The notes under the pieces: generated by a model
What the model saw: only the letters and a program-made list of their open reading frames with translations
What the model was told of the DNA's origin: nothing
The model's database searches: none
In this document: in pieces, positions 1 to 40,969 of the stretch
Position numbering within the stretch: position 1 is the first letter of the stretch
How the letters are laid out: every line of letters starts with the position of its first letter
Assembly: GCA_022747635.1 (NCBI GenBank)
Contig: JAKTNV010000004.1
Coordinates: forward strand, 16,926,969 to 16,990,968
Direction of reading: 5' to 3'
DNA from: Hetaerina americana
Lineage: Eukaryota; Arthropoda; Insecta; Odonata; Calopterygidae
Length of the DNA stretch: 64,000 bases
Program-made: the position numbers and the translations under genes

Positions 1-253
1 ATGTGTACACTACCTTTGTGTTTATTGTGAAATCATGCAATAAGGTTCGCACAATTATTAGATTTCAGATGATGAAGATTGGACAGTTTAAGTTCAGAAA
101 AATCATAAGTGAAGCAATTAAATGTGACCATTACGTTTTTTGTGATATTTTATTTTCCTGCAAGTGTTAGAATTTCTCTGAAGATATATAGCTATTATTA
201 GTCCATTGATTCTGATTCTTGGAAATGATTAAAACATGTTATTGTCTTTGCAG

Positions 254-1567
254 AGGCCATTAGAGTGTTAGAGTTTGAGAATGAGTGCCTTAAGAATCTG
301 AATGTGACTGCTGGGGGTGATTACAATAGCAAGAAAACTCTTGAAAAATTAGGAGAATTGATGAATTCTAGCCATGCAAGTCTCCGGGACCTTTACGAAT
401 GCAGCCATCCCCAACTGGACCAGCTGGTCAACCTTTGCCAAAAGAAATGTTTTGGGGCCAGACTCACTGGTGCAGGGTAAGTTGGATATCACCATTGTAA
501 AGGTTCTAAACCTTGAGAGATTCAAGTCCCTATTCCATAAAAACACATTTTTATTTATGAAAAAACTCATTTTAGCAAGACCAAGCTCAATATAAACAAT
601 TCCATTCAAAATGTACAGTATGTATGTTTACTATTCACAAGGTTCAGGAAGTTTATTTGAGGCAGTGAAAGTTGTTACCCTAGCCCCAAATATAACCTTG
701 AATTGATATCAAATGAAGATTCCGTAGGATACTTGGGTTTGATACTGCATGTTATGCGTATGAATTATGAACGTGTTATGTAGCATTTGTATTTTCATAG
801 GGCAAACCTTAATTCTTTCATTAGAGACTTTTGCAGTGAAACAAACAAATGAACAAATTCAATTCATTGTGTTGCTGGTATTTTAATACATTTATATCGG
901 AAACGTTATAATCAGGATCAAGAGTACAACTTTGTACTCTCATAATGTCTCTGCATGCAGATTATTACCTTCATATACTTATTACCTTCAATGAAATTTT
1001 ACAATAATAATTTAAATGCAGATTTGAGAAATCAAGGCCGTTTTTGGGTTTGGTAGAGACAATACCTGTATGTACATTCCTCTAAATGCAGTGAGTAAAT
1101 ATTTACAAGTCATCTGTTTATAACTGAACTCACAGAAAAAGCACTGGTAGGGTTACACAAACAGATGCTTGGCAATTTGGCAAGTATCTTTAAAGATGTG
1201 CCATAGATTGAGAGGGATGATAGAAGGTGAAATTCACTATCATGCTATTATTGGAGTACAAATGTTATCATCAAATCATTGCATTTAAGACTAGTAACAA
1301 AAATGCTCCTGTTAGCAATTCTTTAGGTACTTCTATCGTCAGTAAAATATATGAACTTACATTTACTTATATTCCAGGTGGGGAGGTTGTGTGGTTGCTC
1401 TGACTACTAATAGTGCTGCTGATGGCTTTGTGGAGTACCTGAAAGAAAATTTTTACAGTAGTGTTAAGCAGTTACCAACATGTAGTGACAAGAATTCAAT
1501 AGTCTTTCGTACAAATCTTGAATGTGGTGCAGTTGTATATGATGATGATGGAAAGGCACCTCATTAA
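254..1567 (+). CDS. GALK2: N-acetylgalactosamine kinase / galactokinase, C-terminal part (last two exons)
   Basis: GHMP-family sugar kinase that phosphorylates GalNAc (or galactose) at C1 in the cytosol. Two exons are visible, 254-476 and 1378-1567; the 5' part lies left of the window. The acceptor is ...TTTGCAG at 253, the donor GTAAGT at 477, the next acceptor ATTCCAG at 1377, and the stop TAA at 1565-1567. The splice joins in phase 2 and recreates the family motif [13 protein letters not shown], the Gly-rich GHMP motif 3 near the C-terminus. Upstream is the typical [15 protein letters not shown] segment, which fits GALK2 better than GALK1. The 136 complete residues seen cover roughly the last 30% of a usual 450-460 aa protein. 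The end [13 protein letters not shown] is a little different from vertebrate GALK2. A possible ATTAAA poly(A) signal lies at 1693-1698. Confidence 0.9.
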
Positions 1568-1784
1568 ATGTCATCAGCCCTATCTTTCCAGTTGAAATGA
1601 CTAGGAGATGCATGATTTTTTGGTTCAGGGTTGTTATGTTAAGAATAACACTCATAGGCAATAGTTAAAAATTTTTGAATGTAGTCTTATTTATTAAATG
1701 GGAAATTATGTGTATAGGGAAGGTTTATCCACATGCAGGGACCAGCATATATACATGTGACCAGACTGTGTGTGTATGAATAAT

Positions 1785-1833
1785 ATATATACATATATAT
1801 ATGTATATATATATTATATATATACATACATAT

Positions 1834-1864
<31 letters not shown>

Positions 1865-1887
1865 CATACATATATATATATATATAT

Positions 1888-1974
<87 letters not shown>

Positions 1975-2005
1975 CATACATATATATATATATATATATA
2001 CATAC

Positions 2006-2036
<31 letters not shown>

Positions 2037-2050
2037 TATACATATATATA
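1785..2050. repeat. (TA)n / (CATA)n microsatellite
   Basis: About 265 bp of nearly pure TA with interspersed ATACATAC units, about 200 bp downstream of the kinase gene's stop. Long apparent ORFs on both strands here encode only Tyr/Ile repeats and are not genes. Confidence 0.95.
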
Positions 2051-5000
2051 GAAATCCATTGTACAAAAGGAACTCAGCTTTTTTGTTTGCAAGGATTCAC
2101 TAAGTAGCCTAGTGGTTATTTTTATGAATGAACATAATTATGCTATCAGCAGTTTTAAGCTATTATTTTCTACTGCAAGCTGATATTACCAACTTATTTT
2201 AGCTGTAAAGAATATGTTTATATAAGATTATCCTCATAACGTCTTGGCACTGCATCAATACAATCTTTGTATTGAACAATATTAGTCCAATTTGTATGCA
2301 TATGCCTACTGATGTTCAAGCAATACATGGTCATGTTATTATTTTATTGTATATTTGTGCTGTGAGATGACATTAATGTGAGCATAAGTATGATTGAAGG
2401 ATATGCCAGTGGACAATGAAATATTACCAAAGTTATTACCTGTATAATTATAAGCATCTTGTTTTATACAAGAAGCATTACTGTTCCTATATAATAAATT
2501 TCATTCACTGGTTAACTTAAATTATGCTTAATATAATAGTTTCACTGGCATAGTTACATTTTTGTGTGTATTTTTTGAGCAAAACTGAAAACTTTTGCTC
2601 CATTAGCCTTAAACTTATTTGGCCAGAAAATGTATCAGTTCCACTATTTTCTGTACACAGAAATGAAAATAAATCTGTGTATATTTGTCGTACATTTTTT
2701 CAAAAGTACTCGGATGAGTTTCTTTTAAACTAAATTTTAGAAAGAAAAATAACTTGACAAACAATGCCCATGTGGAATACGAGTCATGTCCTTGGGGGTT
2801 ATCAAGAAGTATTTAGGGAAGGCGACCGACAGCTGAGGTAATTTGCACCGTTATCCAGTAAGAGCATTGACCACTGAATTAACTGGTTTTGTAAGTCTAC
2901 ATCCAAACCTATGTACACATTGCTTTAGTTCTCAGACACATTAAACAATGGAGTCTCACAAAATGTTCAATAGTGAGGATTTCAAAAAATCATTGAAAAT
3001 GTATTGTTTGGTTTTCCATTGTATGACATTAAGGCAGAAAAAATAATGACTCTAGTGAAAAAGTTCCAAAAAATGGGTTCTAGATACTCAATTGCAAGTA
3101 CCATAAGTAGCAAAAAATGATTGCATATTTATGTTAAGTAAAATAATTGAATGACGAATTAATTATTCAATTATCATATGTACTCATGAAATAAGTAATG
3201 GTTGATGAGAATAATGACTGCATGGTAAACATAAACAGCTACATAACTGAATGAGTGCATAATATTTTTAATATTAGTAGGATGTTTGCAAAAAATGGCT
3301 GGATAGAAAGATCGAGAGGCATTCAAACACGAAGGTTGTTGGTAGCATTTGAAGCACATAAATCAATGAATGTTTGCCCAACATAAAAGTGTTTTTATAA
3401 AATTGTATTCCTTTGAACATCATTGCATAGAAGTCAAATTTCAAGTATCCCAGGAATAAATGTCAATCGAGTGCTGTGAATTTGAGATTCAAGATTAAGA
3501 AGTGTTTGTGGTAAAAATAGGAGAGATATGTGGAATTAGTGGGTCATGTAATAACTTACATATGAGGTACTGGTAAGAGATTTGAGAATGAAATATGTGT
3601 ATTCTATGGTGGTTTGGTCATGCTGAGAAAATGGATGAGAGCTTTCACATTTGAAGATAAATGAGAGAACAGAATGTGGTGCAAGGTGAATCTAGAAATT
3701 CATGGGGGAATGCAGTTATAAGGAGATTCTCAAGAGAAGGAATATTTAGGCTGAAATAGGTGGGGATGGGACAGAATGGGAAATATGAGTGGGAGTAAGT
3801 TTCTGGAAATAACCTTAACTCAGCATAATGCCTACACTGAAAGAAAATTATGTGAAGTGCATGCATAAAATTACATTCCTGTATTGAATTATTCCAGACC
3901 ATTCCTTACTCAACACAATCTCGAAAATTATGGAATGTTAGTTTGCTTTCAGTAAACTCTTTGGGAATCACAGTGCTTTTTATCTTTTCATTCATATCCC
4001 ATAACAAATTGGGTTGGATTATTTGCTGGAGATAATTTTTTTCTTCATAAGATAGCAGCCAATCTTTGACACTTTTTGGATGAGACCAGATTGATAACTC
4101 CAGGGGGCAAGGAACCGATTAAATAATCAGTGAGGTGTGGTTATCTTCAGTTCTAAAGGAATCAGGTTCAAGTGCAAGACTCATATTATTTAGATGGTTG
4201 CCATAGATTTTTTATAGAATTTGACCACCAGTCTTATATTTGATGCAATTTAACATTGACTCTGCATTGTAAACTCAGATAAATTTTATTCTTGTTGGTA
4301 GTGGCAACCATTGATGAGCTAATACCAAGAGTAAATGTCTGTCTACCTTTTAACAACATACTTTATTATGCAATAAACATTTATGATTAATGTATTATCT
4401 CATTAGGAATGAGATAAGAAACTTTTGTAGGCAAAGTTTTAAATACTATCAAGGCTAAAATAATTGACCTGCCTTACACAAATTATCAATGGTTAAATTG
4501 CTCAGAGAGTGAAGCCTCTACGACTTGAACAATTTCTGCCGGCAAAATCAATATCTTTACCCTTAAAAGTTGACTAGATTGCTGGTAAGTACAAATCACT
4601 ATACTCTAGTAATTAATTTATTGGTTGGTTTCAGTGTTTCCATCAATACAGTCCGAATGTCATTTCTATTATTAAAAATATCCCGTGAAACCCGAAATGT
4701 ATGAATGTATCAATATAATCCAAATGCATACAATATATGTAAAATGTATTCCTTATGAAGAGTTTTTTATCATAAAGTTTTGTCCAGGTATTTTATTCCT
4801 AGTTCTAATAAAAATTATTTAAGTATATTTTGAATAACTAGATTCCAATCTAATCTGTGGGCATTTTCTATAAGTAATATTCTATTGCCAAAAACATGAA
4901 AACTCACATTTTTTCAATGGTCACAATATATATTACTAATCTATCATGACCTCTAAGATAAACCTGCAATTACTAATTAACTCACTTTGAAACATCAATT

Positions 5001-5060
5001 ACCAACATAAAAAAGCTAATTCAATTTTTAATATATAAAAGCATAGTAAACATTGAGCAA
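2051..5060. other. Intergenic DNA without a recognisable gene
   Basis: AT-rich sequence between the kinase gene and the next transposon. I see no supported exon. Around 3590-3680 (+) a short stretch reads WWFGHAEKMDES, similar to the WFGHVERM motif near the C-terminus of some LINE reverse transcriptases, so part of it is probably a very old LINE remnant. Confidence 0.5.
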
Positions 5061-5064
5061 GTGA

Positions 5065-5150
5065 TAGAGTACCAATGTCAGTGTACCATTTGGGAAGTTG
5101 GTAGCTCCTGTCCATCAAAAACCTACCTTAACTGGTAGATTGCTTATAAT
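5065..5150 (+). repeat. Isolated LINE 3'-tail copy, inverted against the next LINE
   Basis: The block with CCATCAAAAACCTACC and ACTGGTAGATT (about 5114-5146) matches the 3' tail of the LINE at 22842-24475. It faces a second, inverted copy at about 5159-5197 that belongs to the minus-strand LINE to its right. The two make an imperfect palindrome. Confidence 0.6.
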
Positions 5151-5154
5151 ATTT

Positions 5155-6860
5155 TTTTTAAGTAATCTACTGGTTATGGTAGATATTGGATGGACACAAC
5201 TACTAAGTAAATACATTGTTTCTGCTAACAAAACACAACCCAACATCCTCCTCTAAAAGAAGATCTCTTCATCTCTGTGTACTCCCTTCATCCAATCAAA
5301 CATCCCTATCCTATTCCTCACCTCTCCTCGTTTGCCTAACCCCTCTATTACATTCTTCAACATCCCACTGCCGATCAATATGCCCTTCACCCATTTTTTA
5401 AGCCTCCTTATGATTTCTCCCAACAATCCCCTCTCCTTGCCCACCATTTCTAACACTTCCTCATTTGTTTTCTTCTCTGTCCATTTCACCTTCTCTATTC
5501 TTCTCCACACCCACACTTCAAAAGCCTCCAATCTACGTCTATCCTCATGATTTAGAACCATGTTTCTGCGCCGTGCATAACAATGCTCCATATCAAAGTT
5601 TTGACGAGGCTTTTCTTAACATCTTAACTGAACATTCCAGCCATCAACTCCCTCCGCCTTGTGAAAGCCTCTTTGCCTAGTGCAATTCTTCTCCTTAAAT
5701 CCCTACTACTTTGACCATTTTGGTCCAAGCACTTCCAAGATACATAAACTGTTCCATCTGTTCTAGTTTTTGCCCTCCTATTTTAATGTTTAGATTAGCC
5801 TTTCTCTTTCTGGAAAATCGCCGTACCTTTGTTTTATTTATATTGATTCTCATCCCATATCTATCGCACTAAATTTCCAATTTCACTCAGCTATGCTTGC
5901 AACCCTTTGGCTGACTGATCAGCAGCAAATCTAACTGATTTTACAAATTCCAAGCCAACTTTCATACCTTACTCCACTTTTTCCCATGCCTTGTTAATCA
6001 TTTCCTCCACATACATACACATTGAACGGCACTGGTGGTAATGGACAAACCTACCTTGCACCTCTTCTTAACACTGCCCATCCACACTCTCCATCCCCCA
6101 CTTGCACCAGAGCAGTCTGAGACATGTACATGTTGTGGATTAGCCTCCTACCCCTCCAATCTTTTCCTATTTTCAGCATTTTATTCATTAGTTTTATCCA
6201 ATTCACTCTATCAAACCCCCTTTTGAAATCTAAAAAACAAGCAGACTTGAATATACAATACATCTACATAATACCCCGCAAGCTGCTGCAAGGGTGTGTG
6301 GCAGGGGGGAAGAGGAATATAGTATACATCTTGATTGTATTCTATATGAATAATATTCTACCTCTGAAGAGGAATATAGAATACATCTTGATTGTATTCT
6401 ATATTCCTCTTGATTAGTCATCTCATTACTGCAATGGCATCGCGCCTGCCTCTCCCATTCCTAAAACCAAACTGATCATCCCCTAAGTGATCATTCACCC
6501 TAATCTCTATTCTTTTGTTGATGATCTTGAAAACAACTTAAGCTGCATGGGAAATCAAACTTATTGTTCTGTAGTCCTCACATGATGTAGCCTTTACCTG
6601 TTTTGGAATAGGAACTGACCCTGATCTCAGAATCTTCTGACCAGATTACTTCCTCATAGATACTATTAATCAGTCCATAGAGACTCTTCCTCCGATATTT
6701 TCCTAAACCTTTTAGTAGAGTCGCAGGAATGTTGTCTACTCCCATTGCCTTATTTGATTTCATCTCCCTTAATGCCCTTTCCATCTCATCGTCGAATATG
6801 CCTGGACCTAAGCTATCTTAATTTAAGTCATGTCCTCTTTCTATGTCTAACCTTGTTGAT
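5155..6860 (-). mobile_element. Decayed non-LTR retrotransposon (same family as 22842-24475)
   Basis: Minus-strand fragments of a reverse transcriptase (RT). From 6784 downward: ALREMKSNKAMGVDNIPA and YGLINSIYEEVIW (RT N-terminal region). At 6263-6051: CFLDFKRGFDRVNWIKLM (RT motif A region). At 5591-5253: RRRLEAFEVWVWRR and the C-terminal tail of the ORF. The order is 5' to 3' on the minus strand and each piece aligns with the better copy at 22842-24344. Several stops and frameshifts make it non-functional. It has a 3' tail at about 5159-5197 and a small local duplication at 6300-6420. Confidence 0.85.
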
Positions 6861-6945
6861 TTTCAGCAAAAGTGGTAATTATTTGACCCATTTTGTGGTG
6901 ATTTAATAGCCATTTAAACGTGACCACAAAACTTTTTTCAGAAAA

Positions 6946-35321
<28,376 letters not shown>

Positions 35322-35437
35322 CTTGATCAATGGGAGTAAAAGAATTAAGATAAAAAACTTGTTTGCTTATGACACTTAAGTATCCCTTTTTGCAGATTAA
35401 ATTTTATAGTGGATGAAAATGTGCTCCTTAATTCTCG

Positions 35438-35443
35438 AATAAA
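35438..35443 (+). promoter_or_regulatory. AATAAA poly(A) signal of the nrf-6-like gene
   Basis: First AATAAA hexamer on the coding strand after the stop codon, about 115 bp downstream. Confidence 0.6.
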
Positions 35444-35560
35444 ATGATAACAGGATTTATTATTGATTATCAGTTATGAGTAAAACAAAAAGAATCAGAA
35501 TGGCTCTCGGCAAAGAAAATATTGTTTAAGAGAAGAGGCAAAAATGAAGATCGTGATCCA

Positions 35561-35566
35561 TTTATT
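35561..35566 (-). promoter_or_regulatory. AATAAA poly(A) signal of the pyrophosphatase gene
   Basis: TTTATT on the plus strand, about 70 bp past the stop codon; a second copy is at 35456-35461. Confidence 0.55.
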
Positions 35567-35634
35567 TAACATAGGAGTAAAATGAGATAAAAAAGTAATT
35601 CTTAAGCAAAAAAAGTATTTAACACTGATTTTGA

Positions 35635-36495
35635 TTATTTCTTATGGACAAAGTGCCACAAGTCAACCGAAGGATCTTTAGGATGAGGTTTTTCTGGCGT
35701 AGGTGATGCTTTTACGATCGTTTCAGCATCTGCAATAGTTACATTATGAGGATTTCCGTAATGTGTTACATTGCAGCAAAATATGCTTGAGGGATTACAA
35801 TCATTGATTAGATTTTTCCAACTGTTATGTGCTGACTTAATAACCAGGTGGGCAACCTCTCGTTCTTGTATCTCACCATTAAAACAGATGTAATTTTCAG
35901 GTTTTCCCGCTACAACTTTAAAAACCTGGAACCATTCTTTTACAGCACTGAGAAGATTTGGGAATGAACTATCAATATCGCTCAAGTTATTAATTACGCC
36001 AGACAACTCATCATCTACGCTTAAAACAATTAATTTCCAATCAATTTTATTTCTGTCGACCAAAGCCAAAGCTCCCAGGACCTTAACTTGCAAGATTTCT
36101 CCGCAACTGGGAAGACGTTGTCCTATTTCAATGGCATCAACAGGATCACCGTCGCCCTTTAGCTTTGTGAATTCATCAATTATGTTCGGATCTTCCAGGG
36201 TCTGGGGGAGAGCACCGTAGTTCCAAGGAATGCCATGGAATGGGAAGCAGTTCGGCACGTATCTCAGTTTACCTCCACTCGTGTCCTGCTTGATTGGATT
36301 TAGAGGTTCGTCGAGGGACATCTCCATTTTTGCATTGGTCCAGCGAGGCATTTCAATTACCATATTGAACACATTTTCCTCGGCATTCACGAATAACGGA
36401 ACGTCATGAAACGGTGAAACCGGCCCGCCACTATTTTTAAAATATAATCTGTAAGTAGAAGTTCTTGGTGCCCCTCGTTCAGTTGTTTCGTACAT
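35635..36495 (-). CDS. PPA1: Soluble inorganic pyrophosphatase, intronless
   Basis: Cytosolic family I enzyme that hydrolyses diphosphate to two phosphates; the insect orthologue is also a subunit of the NURF remodelling complex. Single exon, 286 aa, the usual length of the family, ATG at 36495, stop at 35637-35635. Residue numbering coincides with yeast pyrophosphatase: Glu48, Lys56, Glu58, Arg78, Tyr93, Asp115, Asp117, Asp120 (in GDGDPVD), Asp147, Asp152, Lys154 and Lys193 are all present. Position 192, normally Tyr, is Phe, and the acidic stretch after Asp147 is changed to RNKI. The body (WTNAKMEM, LNPIKQD, WNYGALPQT, GKPEN) is well conserved and the C-terminus is divergent. No intron suggests an old retrocopy kept under selection. 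It converges on the nrf-6-like gene. Confidence 0.95.
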   Translation of the reverse strand: MYETTERGAPRTSTYRLYFKNSGGPVSPFHDVPLFVNAEENVFNMVIEMPRWTNAKMEMSLDEPLNPIKQDTSGGKLRYVPNCFPFHGIPWNYGALPQTLEDPNIIDEFTKLKGDGDPVDAIEIGQRLPSCGEILQVKVLGALALVDRNKIDWKLIVLSVDDELSGVINNLSDIDSSFPNLLSAVKEWFQVFKVVAGKPENYICFNGEIQEREVAHLVIKSAHNSWKNLINDCNPSSIFCCNVTHYGNPHNVTIADAETIVKASPTPEKPHPKDPSVDLWHFVHKK

Positions 36496-36499
36496 ATCT

Positions 36500-39280
36500 A
36501 GGTGCTATGACAACCAACGAAGAATAGTTAGCTCCTTAAAACAAGTTATTTGAGGTAGTTTTCCTCAAGGTACATAAGCAGGCCAGGCACCATTTATAAA
36601 ATGGAAATTCCTAGAACATGTTAGATATCACTTAGGTAATACGACCACCAATAAGACGTCACAAGTTCGTGTATGAAGAGAACGTTTGATTGACGATCGT
36701 TGGGAGGCGCTGACCGTAGACAATCCAGTGAATTAAGGGAAATTTAAATTATATATTCAAATAGTTATGAAATTAATTTTTTGTTTACACCTCTTGTATG
36801 GTAGTTAGGAAATATCTCAGCCATGTTAATCTTGTAGACTGCACTATGGATCTAATCCCTTAATATGTTTGGTTTCGAGTTTCTATAAATCGATGACCAT
36901 GTTACCTTTAATACTACACAGTCGTACGTTCTTGATATTAAAAAAAATCGTTTTCAATCGCTTGAGTTCCGATTCGAAGGATTTATTTCTGTCCGAAGCC
37001 AAATTTTACAAGGTCTATCAGTGACCTTCACTCGGGAACATTTCAAGTGTTCCGTGATTTCGAGCTTTTAGAACTTGATTCGGAAATTTTGTAGTGTTTT
37101 GATCGAGAGGTAAAGTTATTACGTTCAGAGAAATAAAATGGGTTTGGGGCAAAGAAAAAACGCTGTGCAAATGTGTTTTTTAAAAATGTTTCGTACTGAC
37201 TAGACCATCGAAAGTGTTCTAAAAGAAAATTAAATTGACCAAAAGAAATATCTACCCGATCACTTGTTTTCAATTCATGAAGTGAGGCTTCGAAATGCAA
37301 TTTCAAGTAATGAATTACCCAAGAAATATATGATACTTCTGGGAGGCTTGGGCGTTCCCGCATCCTAAGTAGTTCTATGTATGCTATTTTTTCAGATCCT
37401 TGCCTTAAGGAAGAAATAACACAACCGTAATTTCATAATTGGGCACAATATCATTGTCATTTCTGTACTTCTTGGGCATTAAGTATTTTGTACCTCAAAA
37501 TCACAAGTGGGGCACTTTTCTTCAGAAAATGTGCCAAAAACTAATTTTTCCAGAGCATAAAATTTCTAGTCTTACAGTTTGGCCGACACCCTGTATAATG
37601 TTTATCCATACTATTTCGGAAAAATCAATGCATAGATATAGCTTCTGTTTCCAGTTTCCCAACGTAAGACATCCTTAATTTTCGAAAACCTAAACATGAC
37701 AATTCATGCTTTGTTGCGGACAGTGTGGATGTATGAATTAGTCATCGCCACTCTTTCAAGAAAGTTATTGACAATAATCATAGTTGTCCAAGGGTTATCA
37801 CCACTTAGTTACCAGAGAATCAACGATGGGATTCACTAGTTGACAAACAATTACAAAAAAGTTACTCGGGTACATGTAATGCAATGATAGCAGATTAGAA
37901 ATATCAAGTAGATATATCTTGAGGGTGGAATGCCAAGGAGATCGAAATCTAAACAAATATTTAAATTTTCTTCACACAGCATGTAACTAACTGATGTAGA
38001 TGTTACGTAATACACAGAAGTTGCAATAAATAGCATCCTGAAGCATAGAATATAAATATATTATAGGCCGAGATAAGATTAAATAGAATCCTTTTAATTC
38101 TAATTATGTTATTTGACATCTCTTTTTCCAGCCCACTTTGACCTCAATTATTTAGCTCCCCCATGTCGCAGTTAGTGATTTTTGGAACATTCTCATTGGC
38201 AGTGAGGGAGTGGCAACAAGCTTATGGAAGTCAGTTTTATGTTCTATATTTAAGTTAAGCTACATTTAACATAAACTTCAAGCACGAATTTCCAAAGGTA
38301 ACCTTAAAAGTAAATACTGTGTTAACTTGGAAACTATGAAACCATTTATTTCGTAACATATTCTCTTCTGCAAGAGTACAGTGCTTCACAGTAGTTGATA
38401 TTACAGATGACAAGTGAAATAGTTAGATTGTTAAGGTTCCCATCAAGAAACGCTTTGATAATTTTTCCAAAATGTACATAATTTCCAATTTATAATCCCA
38501 AAAATATTTCTCTTCTGGGACCCAAATTTAGGTAATTACAAAATGTGCATACTCCCATTTGTGCGATAGTTAAAAACATTATTGTAAGAATAAAATTTGC
38601 TTTTGATAACATTTTTCTATGTCAGAATCTAATTGGTAGAAGCGTTTGTGTAAACACCAAAGAAACATGATGGCCCAATTTAAAATGAATGGTCATTACC
38701 TCTTAATGATGATTTATTTACTAAAGAAAAATATTTCCCTAGTACAAATTTCAATACAATCAAGGTAAAATTACATAAAAAGAAGAATATAGCAGTACAA
38801 AATACATTAATAGAATTTAACAAAAGCAATATAACTTCCATTGTACTCTTGTATACATGTACAAGGTTGTTAAAAAAATTGCATCGAAAAAAGCAAGGTA
38901 TATAGGCACAAAGCATCATACCAAATGGGATCAATTAGATGAATTCTAGCAGTCTTGAATTTCGATATTGAGAATGAAAGATATATCTATATTTTGAGAG
39001 AAATGGTTCTAGTCTCTCATGATGTTAAATAATGGCACATAAATAGTAAAATTTGTACAGATAAGGAATATTAAATGGATTAGGTTTTTGGCTACTCTGA
39101 TAAGTGTGCAACATTCTAGCTTTCCCAGAAGGTAAGGGCAGTAATTTGGGTTTTGTAGCAAACAATATAAAAAACAATTGGTCAGCAACTTTCCTCTGAG
39201 TAGCTAATGGGAGTAAATCAAGTTGAGTTCTGATAATATCTTAACTAACATCAAAAGAAGAGAGACCAAACCTTCATAAA
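36500..39280. other. Region without a recognised gene
   Basis: Upstream region of the pyrophosphatase and further intergenic DNA. A minus-strand frame at 37363-37043 (106 codons) has no recognisable domain. GGCCGACACCCTGTATA near 37580 resembles ends of arthropod transposons, but no partner end was found. Confidence 0.5.
36646..36656. promoter_or_regulatory. CRE-like site upstream of the pyrophosphatase
   Basis: A GACGTCAC octamer (reverse GTGACGTC) lies about 155 bp upstream of the pyrophosphatase start codon. It resembles a CREB/ATF site; function is inferred from sequence and position only. Confidence 0.3.
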
Positions 39281-39284
39281 AATA

Positions 39285-40600
39285 ATACTTAGTTAATTTT
39301 GAAAAATGGTACAACCATATTCAATGTCATCAATATAAATATTACTTAATTTATAAGTTCTTAAATGTGATGAAGATTGCCACAAAAGAATCCATCCAAT
39401 GAGTAAAGTGGGTGAGCAAGTAATCAGGTATAGACCCTATTCTTGAAACAGTCCAATTTCAACTGAGTAGGCAGATAGTTATACAGTTGTATGCTCATAT
39501 TATGAAATGAGTTGTAAGTTGTTGAAAATCTACAATAAGTAGTATTTAGATTTGCTCTACCTTTTGTGGTGTAGTTTTGGATGTGAAATCTAAATTGGTA
39601 ATTTTTTAGATTAACTTTTACTTGAATTACAGCTTTAAACATATATAAACTAAATTAGGTCACGATTCCATACCTAATAAAAAAAAAGGTTTGCAGGAAT
39701 CACGTGGTTTTATTAGCAAGAGAGCGAATAGCTCTCTTTTGTAGCAGCAAAATTTGTTTAACATGTGGGGAATGACCCTATAACTCTACACCATAATTGA
39801 AATGACATTGAAAGAAGGCACGGCGGAGTGTTAAATGATACTCACTTGAAATGAGAAAGTTGAGATTTCTTAACATATAAACAGCTTGACTCTTTTATTA
39901 CAGATCTGACTGATGTGGGTCTCCCAGTTAAGTTTTGTATCATATAAATACCTAGTACTTTAGCAGTTTCAATATCAGTTATTTTTGATTAAAGACTGTA
40001 CAATATGTTTTGTTGATATTTAAATGTAAATGATTAATATCACACCATTCCAAAGAAACTGTGGGAGATTGCTGCATTGAAATCACACCATTCCTTGGCC
40101 TGTCTTTGGGTAGCGCTAAATCATACCTTTGCATCTTCTATATGTTGACATTTTTGTAAAAAGGTGGTGTCATCAGCATAAAAAACACATTTAGATTTCA
40201 TATTACAGGGCAAATTAGAATCATAATGATGAAAAGTACTTGGCCAAGCACAGAGCCCCTGGGTACACCACATTTTATTTTAAGAGCTGTAGATCCACAG
40301 CCATCAAGTTCAACCGATTGGTGGTGATCATCCAAATATGGCTTCATTTGTTTTAGTACAACTACCTTAACATCATAATATTCTAGCTTTGATGGTAATT
40401 TGAATGATTAACACAGTTGAAAGCCATACTAAGATCACTTAGTGTCAAGGAGACTGATTCCTTCTCTTCAAATTCATTAATGACATAATTAACCATGGAC
40501 TCTACAGCCATATTTGTAGATTTCCCAGAATGATCATAATACCATATGGATAAATCTGTCCTATACCCATTCTAATATGTTGGAATTTACATCAAATTAA
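39285..40600 (-). mobile_element. Jockey/CR1-like LINE, 5' truncated and decayed
   Basis: Minus strand, 5' to 3': an RT segment around 40330-40220 with CGVPRGSVLGQVLF, then a broken YADD region (VFFMLMTPPF in one frame, YADDTTFLQKC in another). Then follow VLGI.YDTKLNWETHI and, at 39642-39424, the C-terminal RFHIQNYTTKGRANLNTTYC, QLYNYLPTQLKLDCFKN and stop. It is the same family as 19195-21140, and gives the empty site for the mariner there (GCTAATAAAACCACG near 39700-39715). Confidence 0.82.
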
Positions 40601-40969
40601 GGCAATAATGCTGAGAAAAAATATTTGTGTGAGCCTGATGAGAGTGAAAAATAGTTCTAAAGCAACTATGACCAGAAATTCTTCAGTAACACAAAAAATG
40701 AAACCTAAAATCCTGTAAGCTTTCATAACCACTAATAACATAGTCACTGTAAAAGGACCTGCAATGACCTAAACCAGCCATTTGCCAGAGCAAACAATAC
40801 TGCTGATGGGCCCCCAGTAATAGGCTTACAGTTATTCAATAAACTTCCCCATGAAATGTAATATGAAGCAAAAGTTCCTGTTTTCTAGAAAAAGCTGTTC
40901 AACCTATTAAAAAATAATGTGTTCTATTCTATTAATGAATTTCGGGAACTGCCACTACATATCGATTCT

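Noticed and set aside
1687..2103. Several 90-118 codon frames of Tyr/Ile repeats on both strands
   Set aside because: They are translations of the TA microsatellite. The same applies at 22555-23035 (left part) and 24700-25036.
37043..37363. 106-codon minus-strand frame upstream of the pyrophosphatase
   Set aside because: No recognisable motif, and the composition is not clearly coding; not called as a gene.
37560..37620. GGCCGACACCCTGTATA as a transposon end
   Set aside because: Typical-looking, but neither a partner end nor coding sequence was found.
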